Source: Zingiber officinale (taxonomy: Eukaryota > Streptophyta > Magnoliopsida > Zingiberales > Zingiberaceae). Taken from it: DNA of 64,000 nucleotides. The notes under the pieces are model-generated. The model worked only from the letters and a program-made list of their open reading frames with translations, was not told the origin of the DNA and made no database searches. The translations under genes were made by a program, and so were the position numbers. Below, one piece after another: positions 22,006-34,997 of the stretch. Every line of letters starts with the position of its first letter. The first letter of the stretch is position 1. Location of the stretch: the NCBI RefSeq assembly GCF_018446385.1, contig NC_055986.1, positions 102,457,344 to 102,521,343 on the forward strand, written 5' to 3'.

Positions 22006-24617
22006 TGTTAGGATGTATACTAAAAGCCTAGCTTTTGGTATAAACATTTATCTAGAAATAAGAATCACATTGGTCAAATGTCTACACTTATGATAAATGT
22101 AGTTGTTCAATTAATTTATATTGTAGATAACATGGTGTGTGGTGTCACACACAGAGGATCATGTTATCAGTACCTTATAAATTATAAACAGTAGCTCACG
22201 ACCATGATGGAAAGGAGCAAACCATTGGAAGGTCGTAGTGTAATTAGGTATTAGTTTATCTTAATTATATAATTACACTAGTACATTTAGAGTGTATTGA
22301 GTAGGACCATTAGAGGTCGTTTCTTTTATACTGACTTTATAAAGGAACAAAGACCTCAGTTATTATGGAAGTGTGTGCTCTTAATCCTAATATAATAACA
22401 AGCACATATATTTGATATTTATTTCTTTAATTTATCAATGGGTGAGATTTAGTTCGATAAATCAATAAGCCCGATAAGTTGGGAAATGATATTACTTATA
22501 GTGTGTGTTGTTGATTATAGAAGGAAATTGTGTCCTAGTAATCTAGGTTGATAATGTCCCCAAGAGGAGCTCATAAAGATTGTCATGTTAAACCCTGCAG
22601 GTGGACTTAGTCCGACATGACGATGAAGTTGAGTGGTACTACTCTTGGAGCTAGATATTAATTAAGTAAGTTGTCAGTAACTTACTTAATTAGTGGACAT
22701 TTGTTATCTTAAACACAAGGAGACTAACACACTCATAATAAGAAGGAGCCCAAAAATGTAATTTGGGATTGGTGTGGTAGTGAAATAATAATTCTTTAGT
22801 GAAATGAATTATTATTGATGAAATTAAGTTGTGTGTTCGGGGCGAACACGGGATGCTTAATTTCATCGGGAGACCAAAACCAATTCCTCCTCTCGGTCCC
22901 TATCGTAGTTTCTTAATTATAGAGTACTATACCCACCTATACCCACCTTCTTACCCATCCTATAGGGGCCGGCCAAGCTAGCTTGGAAACCAAGCTAGGG
23001 CCGGCCATGGTTTGGTTCATTGGTGAATTCATGTGACTGGCCCTAGCTTGAACTCAAGCTTAGGTGGCCGACCCGATTAAAATAAAAAGGAATTTTAATT
23101 TTAAAAATTTTTCTTATGTGGATAACATGATTTAAAAGAGAGTTTAAAAATTTAAATCTTTCCTTTTATAAGATTCTACAAAAGATTAAGAGAAGAGTTA
23201 AAATCTATTTCTTTATTTGTAGATTAAAAGGTTGATTTTAATTTTGGTAAAAACTTTCCTTTTAATCATGTTCATGATTTAAAAGAAAGTTTAAAAATTA
23301 AAAATTCTCTTTTATTAGTTTCTACAAAAAGATTAAGAAAAGATTTAATATCTTTTCTTATTTGTAGATTGAAAGGAGATTTTAATTTTTAGAGATAACT
23401 TTCCTTTTTGTAAATCATCCACATGTTTAAAGAGAGATTTTAATTTATAAGTTTCCTTTTTACAAATCACCATGAAGGGATAAATTGTTAGAGAAATTTT
23501 ATTTTTAAAATTTCCGGAAACAAATTAGGAAGGTTTTAATTCTTGATTGAATTAAATTTCCTTTGCTTAGATTATTGTGGCCGGCCATGCTGATTAATAA
23601 AAGAGAAATTGATTTTATATCAATTAAATTTATTTTTCATGGCAAAGGAATTAAGGAAGTTTTTATTAAAATTTCCTTATTTGACAAGACCAAGGATTAT
23701 AAAAGAGGGGGTAGAGGAGCCTTCATGAGAACAACTCTATTCTATTTTCTCCCTCTTTTTCTTCCTTGGTGTGGCCGGCCATCCTCTCCTCCTCTCTTCT
23801 CTTTGATGGCCGAACCTCATCCTTCTTGTGGTGATTCATATGGTGGCCGGATCAAGTTTAGAGAAGAAGAAGAAGAAGAAGGAGAGAAAGAAAGCTTTGT
23901 TTCTAGCATCCCTTGGAGCATGGTGGTGGTGGCCGAACCTCTTCATCCTAGGAGAAGTTTTGATGGCCGAAACTTGCAAGGAAGAAGAAGGTGCTTGGTG
24001 TTCTCATCTCGGAAGATCGTTTCCCACACAACGTCTGAGGTTAGAAGAGGAATACGATAGAAGATCAAGAGGTCGTTAAAGTCTACAAAGAAAGGTATAA
24101 CTAGTAATTATTTTCCGCATCATACTAGTTTTATTTCTTTGTAAAAATACCAAATACAAGAGGCATGTGATTCTAGTTTTTCGAATTAGTTTTCGATGTA
24201 GTGTTCTTTTGTTTTTCTTTTCCTTGTGATTTGATTGTTCTTTTCGGTTGACCTAAAGTTATTTAAGGAAATTAAATATTAACTTTCCTTAAAAGGTTTT
24301 GTCTAGGCGGTGGTGGTTGTTCCCATATCCAAGAAGGTCATGTGCCTCGCCATGCAGTCCTGGAAGCTAATTTTGGAAACTAATATTTAATGAAATTAAT
24401 AACCTAGGTGATTTGGATTGAACGTGTTAAGTTCCGCAGAAGATCCAAGTCTAAACCTAAAAGAACAAATAGATTAAACTTTGGATCAAACGTGTTAAGT
24501 TCCGCAGGCGATCCAAGTTTAATTTAAAAGAACACATGGTAGCTAGGAAAAGGTTCAGACCTTTGTACAAAATTTTTGTACAGTGGAACCATTAGGTTTT
24601 CCGAGTAGCAACCAACA
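22006..24617 (+). repeat. 5' LTR of copia D
   Basis: 2,612 bp, TGTTAGGATG...CAACCAACA, followed by the primer-binding site. TATA box TATAAAAG lies at 23698-23705. The U3 part holds AT-rich stretches and GGCCGGCC motifs near 22970-23050. Long frames within the LTR (for example 23563-24060) are not supported as genes, since they shift between copies. Confidence 0.95.
23698..23705 (+). promoter_or_regulatory. TATA box of copia D 5' LTR
   Basis: GATTATAAAAGAGGGGGTAG is conserved in all three LTR copies (also 16955-16962 and 30878-30885), which supports it as the element promoter. Confidence 0.65.
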
Positions 24618-24619
24618 AG

Positions 24620-24632
24620 TGGTATCAGAGCT
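24620..24632 (+). other. Primer-binding site of copia D
   Basis: TGGTATCAGAGC starts two bases after the 5' LTR and matches the 3' end of plant initiator Met tRNA, as in most copia elements. Confidence 0.92.
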
Positions 24633-25499
24633 AGGGTTTTGCCTCTGTGTATTTGGTATTAGTTTAATTATGCACATGTCATACATAATTTAGGCAGGAT
24701 AATAGTAGGATGTGCTAACTTTGTGGATGCAGGATCCAACTAGTATGACTTATAGATATTGTGTGTGTGATTGGACCCTTGGACATGTCAAGGGCATTTT
24801 ATTGTGTGTGCATGATTGTATTATAAAATACAGCAAGAGCTGTATTTAGTTTTATTAGGATTTTTTTTTTTGATCTAGATACATATACATTCCTTCGAGG
24901 AATATAGGATCAAAAAATCTAAAATTCTATTTATGTCGTGGATCGAATCTTGCAAGGCGTGGAACCTTTTGAGGATCAGAGGCGCAGCGGAACAAGGAGC
25001 AAGATGGATGCGACAACTAGACCCGGTGGCGGTGGCCAAAGATGGCAGCAGATAGGGTTGGTGACACATGGAGGACAACCATAGATAAAAGCCATAATAG
25101 TTGAAAATTAGTTTTTCTATTTATTGCTTTTTATGCTGTGTTGTGTGTGCTTGTTAGTATGCATGTTAGGTAGGCTAGCATAGTCAAAATTCCTCATTTT
25201 AAATAACTAAGTGGGAGAGGGATTTATTTTAAATAAATTCCACAGTCTCCATTACTGGTTTATAAGTGATACAACAAGCTTGCGTGTTGGCTCTGAGTGC
25301 CTTCCTCCATATCGGATGAGCTTGTTTGCGGATCACTAGATTAAACTTCCATTTTGGATGACTATAGGAAGTTAATTAAGAGCGTGTGATCTTCCCCATC
25401 AGAAGGGGCACAATCTTATTAATGGACTTAGTGTCAAGTAATAGTATACACTTAGGCACGTCTAATAGTATCCTCCCCATCGGAGTCACTGCTATTATT

Positions 25500-25985
25500 T
25501 GTGTGACCAAAGAAAATCAACTATTAATTTGTCAAATAAATAGGTTGACAAGATAATAAAATTAAAAATCTCTCTTACAAATGTTTGATTTTGTATACGT
25601 CCACACTATCGTGGCATACAAAATTCACGGTGTTTGAGGTAATTTTATTTGTCATAAAGATTTATTGACAAGATAATTAATGGGTAAACCCCTCCTCTAA
25701 CAAATGCTTAATTTTGTATACGTCCACACTATCGTGGCATGCAAAATTCACGGTGTTTGAGGTGTTGGTGAATTTAAATAATATTGTTTGAGGAATCAAT
25801 GTTATTTTAAATTCAAAAGTTTTGACCAAATACAGATCAACTATTAATTTTGTTCGTCATAAAGTAAAGTTGACGAGATAATAAAATTAATGGATAATAT
25901 CTCCTCTTTGATTGTGTATACGTCCACACTATCGTGACATACAAAATTCATGGGGATTTTAAGGAGTTGATCTTGACCAAATATT
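25500..25985 (+). repeat. Three imperfect repeats, each with a hairpin, in copia D leader
   Basis: TGTATACGTCCACACTATCG is followed by TGGCATACAAAATTCA at about 25590, 25712 and 25915. Each can fold: TTTTGTAT pairs with ATACAAAA and CCAC with GTGG around a six-base loop. Spacing is about 122 and 203 bp. The region lies between the primer-binding site and the protease, where gag is expected, but no gag frame is seen. Confidence 0.8.
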
Positions 25986-26169
25986 TTTGTGATTCTTAGG
26001 ATTTAAAATGTTTGTCAATCTCCTAGTTGTTATACTATAGAAAAGACTTAGTAGTCTCAATTGTAATGATTGGAAATAGGACTTGGACATTTAGGTAGAC
26101 TGTCCTCTTAGAATTAAGAACAAGATAGGTATATTTTATTCATTAGTTGATACATGTTTAGTGGTATTA

Positions 26170-28990
26170 TCTATCGTGTAGATACAGGAGCCACTGATTA
26201 TGTCTGCAATTCATTGCAGGGGTTCCAGGAAACCCGATAACTATATGAAAGATAAATCACCGTTTACATGGGCACTACTACAAAAAGTTGTAGCTATTGC
26301 AGTGGGAGATGCTTATCCTCTGATAGGAATAAAATATGGAATTTAGAAATTGTCTTTACGTACTAAGTTTAGAAAGAACTTGTTTTTAGTTTCTAAACTA
26401 TTAAAGTATAGATATTGTGTCTATTTTTGATAACAAAGTTGTTGTCAAGAAAATAGAAAATATATCTATTCTGGTACATTGGTTGACAATTTATAATCCA
26501 ATAACTCCCACGATGTAATAAATGGAAATTGATAACACATCCTCTAACTTTATTAAGAGAAAGCAACCTTCGAAAATGAACCAATTATATCTTTGGCATC
26601 TAAGGCTAGGTTATATTAACTTGAGTATGATTCATTGGTAGCTGATGAACTTTTGGGTCCATTAGTAGTGGAAATCTTTCCAACCTGCGAGTCTTACTTG
26701 GAAGGAAAAATAACCAAGAAGCTTTTAAAGTCTAAGGGGTATGGAGCCAAAGATATATTGGAATTGGTTCATTCTGATTTGTGTGATCCTATGACTATCC
26801 AGACAAGAGGTAATATCGAATATTTCGTCTATTTTATAGACAACTATTCAAGATACAAATACATTTACTTAATGTGTCGCAAGACTAAATGCTTTGATTA
26901 GTTCAAAGAGTATAAGGCTGATGCGGAGAAACGTTAAAGTAAAAGTATCAAGTCACTATGGTAAGATCGTAGTGGCAAGTACCTCTTGGGACAATTTAGG
27001 AGTTACTTATCAAAAGCAGGGATTCAATTCCAACTAACTGCACCTGGTACACCCCAACAGATGGTGTAGTAGAAAGAAGGTATATGACTCTTATGGAAAT
27101 AATTAGATTGATGATGAGTTATTCAGAAAATTATCAAGTTCGTTTTAAGGATATACTCTGAAAAAGAAAGTGAACATAGTACCTTCCAAAGTCAGAACTC
27201 TCTACTCATATAGAATTGCTGAATAGGCGTAAGCCTATTTTGAAGCATATTCGGATTCGGGTAGTCCAGCACATATGCTGAAGAGAGACAATGATAAGTT
27301 GGATAGGAATTCACTTATTTGTGGGTTATCCTAGAGAAACGAAAGTAGGTTTATAGTCTTCAAAATCAGAAGGTCATTGTTAGCATCAATGACTGATTTT
27401 TAGAAGATGACTATATAATGAACCACAAGCCCATAAGTAAATTTGTTATTAATAAAGGACACGTCTAATCTAGTACCAACTGTACAAGATGAAATATCAC
27501 AAGAAACTGCAACACGTATCACAATTGATACACAATTATAGACAAGTGCCTAATCGTAGTGGGAGGGTTGTCAAACAACCTAAGAGATTCATGTTTTGGG
27601 AGAGTCTTTTGGACTTGATCCCAAATGAACATGAGCTTGATCCCGGACATATGATGAAGTACTCCAAGAGAAAGATGCAGCATCTTGGCAAAGAGTAATG
27701 AATAACAGAATTAGAATATATGTATTCTAATAAAATCTGGAAGCTTGTAGAACCACCAGATGGTGTAAAAGCCATTGGGTGTAAAAAGGTCTATAATAGG
27801 AAAAGAGGGATAGACAGGAAGGTAGAAACTTTTAAAGCAAGGCTTGTTGAAAAATGAAACCTTTTCACCGGTAGCCATGCTTAAGTCTATCCGGATTCTT
27901 TTATCTATTTGGCAAATGGATGTCAGGACAGCATTCCTTAATGGAAGTCTTGAAGAAAGCATCCATATAAAGCAACCAGAAGGGTTCATTGCAAAGGGCT
28001 AAGAGCATCTTGTATGCAAGCTCAATCAGTCTATGGACTGAGGCAAAGCTTCAAGGTCTTGGAACATCCGGTTTATCAAAGTAATCCAGACCTATGGATT
28101 TATTTAGTAACCCGATAAGTCTTATGTATACAAAAGGTGTGATGGAAATGTGATGACATTTCTTGTGCTATACGTAGATAACATTTTTGGTAGTTGGAAA
28201 CAATATCAAAATGTTGTCAAAAGTAAGGGTATGGTTGTCCAAACAATTCGATATAAAGGACTCGGGAGAATGTATATATTCTTGAGATCAAAGTAATAAG
28301 GGATCGCAAGAAAAGAATATTTTACTTATCCCAAGCTTCATACATCAGAAAAATCCTTGCTCGTTTTAAGCATGCAAAACTCCAAGAAAGGTTTCTTACC
28401 TTTTTAGCATGGAGTAACTTTATCTAAAGATATGTCTCCGTAGACATCAAAGGAGATAAAGGAAATAAAGACAGTTCTTTATGCTTCGGCTGTCGGAAGC
28501 CTAATGTATGTTATGCACGAGATCAGAAATCTGTTTTGCCAAGGAGATAGTTAGCAGATATCAAAGTAACCCTGGACAAGGACAGTGGACTACAGTAAAA
28601 CATATATCGAAGTACCTTAGAGGTACTAGAGATTATATGCTAGCTTACAAGGCAGTTAATTTGGTCCCTGTGGGTTGCACGGATTTTGACTTCCAATCGG
28701 ATAGGGACAATAATAAGTCAACCTCGGGGTTTTATGTTTACTTTAGGAGGTAAAGTCATAACTATGGTAGAGTGATAAGCATATGTGTTTTTCTGGACTC
28801 CACCATAGAAGCTGAGTATATGGCAAACCTCTGAGGTAGCCATAAAAGCTGAATGACTCAATAACCTCAAGATAGACTTAGATATGATTTCTGGTTTGTC
28901 CAAAGATTATTACAATTTATTGTAATAATAGTGGTGCAGTAGCAAACTCGAAGAAACCATGAGTCTATAAGGCAAGTAAACACAATAGAG
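26170..28990 (+). pseudogene. Copia D pol (protease, integrase, RT, RNase H)
   Basis: Protease motif DTGAT lies near 26181-26195. The integrase zinc region and core start are at 26590-26900 (LWHLRLGYINLS, VHSDLCDPM, IDNYSRYKYIYL), with one zinc histidine changed to tyrosine. The post-integrase region is at 27489-27698. RT starts near 27725 (WKLVEPPDG, KARLVEK). The RT active site YVDD reads YVDN at 28171-28182, so a catalytic Asp is lost. RNase H follows at 28508-28753 (LRGTRDYML, DFDFQSDRDNNKSTSGFYVY). Numerous stops and shifts make it inactive. Confidence 0.88.
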
Positions 28991-29175
28991 CACAAGTACC
29001 ACCCAATACGAGAAATCGTATAAATGAGGAGAAGTTATTGCTGCCTAGATTGCATCAGATGATGACCTATAGATCTTTTCACTAAGGCCCTTAAGGCAAG
29101 AGCTTTTGATGGGCATGTTGAAGGGTTGGGAATCAGATGTATGGCAGCAGATATAGTAGCTTAGTCTTTTAGTAT

Positions 29176-29186
29176 AAGTGGGAGAT
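29176..29186 (+). other. Polypurine tract of copia D
   Basis: AAGTGGGAGAT directly precedes the 3' LTR. Confidence 0.85.
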
Positions 29187-31649
29187 TGTTAGGATGTATA
29201 CTAAAAGCTTAGTTTTTGGTATAAACATTTATCTAGAAATAAGAATTACATTGGTCAAATGTCTACATTTATGATAAATGTAGTTGTTCAATTAATTTAT
29301 ATTGTAGATAACATGGTGTGTGGTGTCACACACAGAGGATCATGTTATCAGTACCTTATAAATTATAAACAGTAGCTCACGACCATGATGGAAAGGAACA
29401 AACCATTGGAAGGTCGTAGTGTAATTAAGTATTAGTTTATCTTAACTATATAATTACACTAGTACACTTAGAGTGTATTGAGTAAGACCATTAGAGGTCG
29501 TTTCTTTTATACTGACTTTATAAAGGAACAAAGACCTCAGTTATTATGGAAGTGTGTGCTCTTAATCCTAATATAATAACAAGCACATATATTTGATATT
29601 TATTTCTTTAATTTATCAATGGGTGAGATTTAGTTCGATAAATCAATAAGCCCGATAAGTTGGGAAATGATATCACTTATAGTGTGTGTTGTTGATTATA
29701 GAAGGAAACTGTGTCCTAGTGATCTAGGTTGAGAATGTCCCCAAGAGGAGCTCATAAGGATTGTCATGTTAAACCCTACAAGTGGACTTAGTCCGACATG
29801 ACGATGAAATTGAGTGGTACTACTCTTGGAGCTAGATATTAATTAAGTGAATTGTCAGTAACTTACTTAATTAGTGGACATTTGTTATTTTAAACACAGG
29901 GAGACTAACACACTCATAATAAGAAGGAGCCCAAAAATGTAATTTGGGATTGGTGTGGTAGTGCAATAATAATTCTTTAGTGGAATGAATTATTATTGAT
30001 GAAATTAAGTTGTGTGTTCGGGGCGAACACGGGATGCTTAATTTCATCGGGAGACCAAAATCAATTCCTCCTCTCGGTCCCTATCGTAGCCTCTTAATTA
30101 TAGAGTACTATACCCATCTATACCCACCTTCTTACCCATCCTATAGGGGTCGGCCAAGCTAGCTTGGAAACCAAGCTAGGGCCGGCCATGGTTTGGTTCA
30201 TGGGTGAATTCATGTGGCCGGCCCTAGCTTGAACTCAAGCTTAGGTGGTCGGCCCTATTAAAATAAAAAGAAATTTTAATTTTAAAATTTTTTCTTATGT
30301 GGATAACATGATTTAAAAGAGAGTTTAAAAATTTAAATCTTTCCTTTTATAAGATTCTACAAAAGATTAAGAGAAGAGTTAAAATCTCTTTCTTTATTTG
30401 TAGATTAAAAGGTTGATTTTAATTTTGGTAAAAACTTTCCTTTTAATCATGTTCATGATTTAAAATAAAGTTTAAAAATTAAAAATTCTCTTTTATTAGT
30501 TTCTACAAAAAGATTAAGAAAAGATTTAATATCTTTCCTTATTTGTAGATTGAAAGAAGATTTTAATTTTTAGAGATAACTTTCCTTTTTGTAAATCATC
30601 CACATATTTAAAGAGAGATTTTAATTTATAAATTTCCTTTTTATAAATCACCATGAAGGGATAAATTGTTAGAGAAATTTTATTTTTAAAATTTCTGGAA
30701 ACAAATTAGGAAGGTTTTAATTCTTGATTGAATTAAATTTCCTTTGCTTAGATTATTGTGTCGGTCATGCTGATTAATAAAAGAGAAATTGATTTTATAT
30801 CAATTAAATTTATTTTTCATGGCAAAGGAATTAAGGAAGTTTTTATTAAAATTTTCTTATTTGCCAAGACCAAGGATTATAAAAGAGGGGGTAGAGGAGC
30901 CTTCATGAGAACAACTCTATTATATTTTCTCCCTCTTTTTCTTCCTTGGTGTGGCCGACCATCCTCTCCTCCTCTCTTCTCTTTGATGGCCGAACCTCAT
31001 CCTTCTTGTGGAGATTCATATGGTGGCCGGATCAAGTTTAGAGAAGAAGAAGAAGAAGGAGAGAAAGAAAGCTTTGTTTCTAGCATCCCTTGGAGCATGG
31101 TGGTGGTGGCCGAACCTCTTCATCCTAGGAGAAGTTTTGATGGTCGAAACTTGCAAGGAAGAAGAAGGTGCTTGGTGTTCTCATCTCGGAAGATCGTTGC
31201 CCACACAACGTCCGAGGTTAGAAGAGGAATACGATAGAAGATCAAGAGGTCGTTAAAGTATACAAAGAAAGGTATAACTAGTAATTATTTTCCGCATCTT
31301 ACTAGTTTTATTTCTTTGTAAAAATACCAAATACAAGAGGCATGTGATTCTAGTTTTTCGAATTAGTTTTCGATGTAGTGTTCTTTTGTTTTTCTTTTCC
31401 TTGTGATTTGATTGTTCTTTTCGGTTGACCTAAAGTTATTTAAGGAAATTAAATATTAACTTTCCTTAAAAGGCTTTGTCTATGTAACGACCCAATTTTC
31501 CCTATCTCGAGTTTCAAATGTCCATAAAAATATTTGGAAATGCTTTTAAAATATTCTAGAGATTTTTATAAATTTTTAGAATATTTTTGCGTAATTTTTG
31601 GAGGTCGTTTAGTATTTTTACAAAACCAAAGAAGTTTAGGCAAAAAGCA

Positions 31650-31728
31650 TTGGAAGCGAGGTTTGAACCCGGGACCTCGGGTCAGACTGACCCAAGCCAA
31701 AACCGGCCTGACCAACTAAGCTAGGAGA
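31650..31728 (-). other. tRNA-like sequence in the Tekay-like LTR
   Basis: On the minus strand an A-box-like TAGCTTAGTTGGTCAGG is followed about 40 bases later by a B-box-like GGGTTCAAACC, the spacing and wording of a tRNA gene internal promoter. The T-arm does not pair cleanly and no anticodon arm is clear, so it is not called as a tRNA gene. Confidence 0.4.
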
Positions 31729-33184
31729 TTTCTATTAACCCTATATAGAAAGAATTAAGGATATAGTATAGTTTGGAATAAAACCCTTATATATAAAAGG
31801 GAATTAGGTTTTGGATTTTCCAAAAAACCAAACATTTTCTCCCGAATCTCCTCTCCTCTCACGCGCGGCGCGGCGATTTGCTCCTGCTCGGGCGACGGCG
31901 AAGAAAAGTCTAGGTTCCTATTTTCGGCGCCGGCGAAGCTTCCTCCCGGCTAGTTTTCATCCGCGGGTGGTTGTCTCGACAGAGGAGAACTTGGGAGCAC
32001 GAAGGGATCGTCGGGAAAAGTAGCTACCCGAACCCTAGAAGCTTCCTTTCCTTCTTTCCGGTTGTAAGTGCAAGAAACCCTAAGTAAGTACTACTCACCT
32101 GCGGTAGGAGTTGTTTCGGGTTTTTCGTTTGATTTTTCCTTGCTTCCGAGGCCTAGCATGAACCCTAGACTTAGTATTTGGGCTGCACAGCAAGTTGCCC
32201 TTTCATTTTCATGAGCATAGCATGTTAAGGTCAAGAAATTGTGTTCTTTGTTCATTTTGAATTCAAGGCACGTTGTAAAGATTTTTGGTTTCTTTAGTTT
32301 TCTGCCGTGAGTATGAGAAGTTTTTAAAACCAGCAAGTTTGGTTTTTAATCTAGCATGTTGTTTAGACCTTTCCCTTGCGGTATAATTTTCCTTTGCTGG
32401 ATGATTTTTTTTCCTTGCTGTTTGCAAGCATGGGCAGTTTCTCTTTACTTTGCTGTTGTGAGCACGAGTAATTTTCCTGGAGTTGCTGTGAAATCCGATG
32501 ATTTGTATAGCTTGAGCATGTAGTTTGAATCCTTACACCCTTATGATTAGTACATCAGATTTAGACATGTTTGGGATCTTAATAGGCATGATCAGTTTAT
32601 ATGGAGTTTTATAGTTTTTGGACAGAATTGAAGAAAATGGAGAAATGCATGTAATGAGCAGTTGTGGTTCATTGTTTCCTTAGGATAATTTCAATGTTGA
32701 TGCATAGGGTGAAGTTCTAAAAAGGATACATTGCTTACTTATGATAAATTGACAGTTTAGATGCATGATGTGGTTAAATTTACAGTTATGGACAGCCTTA
32801 GATTGTATTTAGTTAGATTTTCCAGCAAGCTTTAATTGGTTGAACAGCCTTGGTGTATTTCAGATTTGGTTTTGAGGTGGCATTTTAGTAGTCAAAGGTT
32901 TATCACAACAAATGAAACATTTCAGAATTTTATTATCCATTAAGCTTCTAGTTTCCTTTAGTAGGTGCAGTAAATTCCCATATTGTTTAGATTTAGTGTT
33001 AGTTAAGGGAACGAACAAATTCCTAAATTATTTTCCTTGAGCATGTAGTAAACCTTTAGTTGCGGCTTTAGCATGGCCGAACAGTTTTTTTTCCTTTCAT
33101 TTAAATTTTTGGGTGAAACTCTTATTATCCAGCAAGCATGAACGGCAGGTTTCTTTCCCTTGCATTTCAGCCTATTTTACAGTC

Positions 33185-33500
33185 CAAGTTAGTTCTCTTT
33201 TGCTCTATTTTATAGCATGATTAGCAAGTTTGAATTAGCTTACTTTTGCTCTATTTTATAGCATGATTAGTAAGATTAGATTAGCTTTCTTTGCTCTTAT
33301 CACAGCATGTTTTAAAAGTTCAAACTAGCTCTCTTTTGCTCTATTCTAGAGCATGATTAGTAAGTTCAGATGTGCTTTCTTTTCCTTTGTTTTACAGCAT
33401 GTTTAGAAAGTTCAGATTTGTTTTTCTGTTGCTTTGTTTTATAACAAGCTTAGAGAGAGTTTAGATTTGTTTCCCTTGTATTGTTTTTATATAGCATGCT
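33185..33500. repeat. Imperfect tandem repeat of about 60 bp in the Tekay-like LTR
   Basis: About five to six units of the type TTTTGCTCTATTTTATAGCATG followed by ATTAGTAAGTTCAGATTAGC, increasingly diverged toward 33500. Confidence 0.7.
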
Positions 33501-34997
33501 TAGTTAATCGTAATCCTACACTTGTTAGGTATATCTAAAGGATTCCAATAAACTCTAATAAAGGATTATGAGAAAACTGAGAAAAAAGAAAAAGACCAAG
33601 GTCTAGTTAAAAAGAGATAACAAGTAAACTAAAGTAAGAGGCTAGTACCCGACTTCCAAGGTTGTCGTTAAACAAATCCAGGTGACCAATTCCAAGGTCT
33701 TGGCCCTGGTAAGACCAAGGTCTTTACCTCATAGGACTAGAGGCTCGCTACCTCAGTCACTATTAGAGAGCGCGCAAAATAAAGATGGTACTAAGCCTGG
33801 GCCCAAAGAAGAAAAGAAAAGTAAGAAGAACAAGAAGAAGAAAGTGAAAGAGAAATTAAAAGATTAATTTCTGGTATAAAGATATAAGAAAATGAAACAA
33901 GTTTATGCTTAGAATCAATAAAAGTTTATTTCTTTAATTCTAAGCCTACAGTAGTAGTTTCATTACCTTCCTGTCAGTTAGTGAGCATGTTTAGTATTCA
34001 GTTTTATTTCTGTATACCATGAGTACATGCAGATTTGCTTTAGCATTTCAGTTTCAGTATTATTGCATTTCTTTTATGCGCTTCGAGTTTTTATGAGATA
34101 GATTAGTACTTACTAAGCGTTTTCGCTTATAGATCTTCTTTTCTTTCCTCCTACTGCAGATAAAGGAAAAGCTAAGATATGAAGGGAGGCGACAAGGTGG
34201 TGGTGATGATGAATGTGTGTGGTGACTGGACTATGGAGAGATCCAGAGAGTGCTAGCAAGCTTGCATGACCTAATGATTAGAGTTTATGCTTTAGTTCTT
34301 TTCTTTAAATACTGTTATGAAGTTTATGTGATTGTGATTGAGTTTGATTCGTATTGTAGCTTATTTATGTCCTATTCTGGGAGTTGTGTTTAGTTCTTGT
34401 TGCTAGTCTAGTCTTTTGGTTATAGTATGAATTTATTACTGCGTGGTTGTGAATAAAATGTGTTCCAGCCGCATGTGGCTGCGTATATATCTTGTGTATT
34501 ATAGATTTGGTCACCGGTACAGGGGAGACTTTGCCGAAATTTTTCGGTAGGAATTCCTCTGAACCGTGATAAATCTAACTGACTCTAATAATAGCGTCAG
34601 TGACACTAGATAGAGAGTTGTAGTTAGGTAACATTCGCCCTTAGAGAGTAGAAGTAAGAAGGGTGGGTTGTTACAGTCTAGGCGGTGGTGGTTGTTCCCA
34701 TATCCAAGAAGGTCATGTTCCTCGCCATGCAGTCCTGGAAGCCAATTTTGTAAACTAATATTTAATGAAATTAATAACCTACGTGATTTGGATCGAACGT
34801 GTTAAGTTCCGCAGGAGATCCAAGTCTAAACCTAAAAGAACAAATAGATTAAACTCTGGATCAAACGTGTTAAGTTCCGCAGGCGATCCAAGTTTAATTT
34901 AAAAGAACACATGGTAGCTAGGAAAAGGTTCAGACCTTCGTACAAAATTTTTGTACAGTGGAACCATTAGGTTTTCCGAGTAGCAACCAACACGGGC

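Larger units (their letters stand above)
31483..34675 (+). mobile_element. Tekay-like solo LTR, 3,193 bp
   Basis: It begins TGTAACGACCCAATTTTCCC and ends GGGTGGGTTGTTACA, so the ends form an 11-of-12 inverted repeat. Exact target duplication GTCTA lies at 31478-31482 and 34676-34680. A TATA box TATATAAAAG is at about 31790-31799, followed by a GC-rich leader. Such ends are typical of Del/Tekay chromovirus LTRs. No coding region or primer-binding site is present. Orientation is inferred from the TATA box. Confidence 0.85.
22006..34992 (+). mobile_element. Complete but dead Ty1/copia element D
   Basis: 5' LTR 22006-24617, primer-binding site 24620, internal region 24618-29186, polypurine tract 29176-29186, 3' LTR 29187-34992. 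A 3,193-bp solo LTR sits inside the 3' LTR. The flanks are CAGGC (22001-22005) and CGGGC (34993-34997), a target duplication with one transition at a CpG. Protease, integrase, RT and RNase H follow in copia order but are full of stops and shifts. The LTRs are very long (about 2.6 kb) compared with a 4.6-kb interior, and they are still nearly identical. Confidence 0.93.
29187..34992 (+). repeat. 3' LTR of copia D, interrupted
   Basis: The two parts are 29187-31482 and 34681-34992, with 34676-34680 as the duplicated target bases. Together they give 2,608 bp, against 2,612 for the 5' LTR. Differences in the first 100 bp are mostly C/T, suggesting a young insertion followed by methylation-linked decay. 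Confidence 0.93.

Noticed and set aside
23563-24060. Long frames inside the copia D LTRs (also 30758-31237 and 16982-17347)
   Set aside because: They cover the LTR promoter and leader, change length and frame between copies through indels in GAA runs, and show no known domain.
25590-25970. Three regularly repeated motifs suggested a CRISPR-like array
   Set aside because: Only three copies with unequal spacing, inside a plant copia element.
31811-32023. 70-codon frame in the GC-rich leader of the Tekay-like solo LTR
   Set aside because: It lies just after the LTR TATA box in untranslated leader sequence and has no recognised domain.
31483-34675. Terminal inverted repeat TGTAACGACCCA/TGGGTTGTTACA suggested a DNA transposon
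   Set aside because: The TG...CA ends, 5-bp duplication, TATA box and GC-rich leader fit a solo Tekay-type LTR better.
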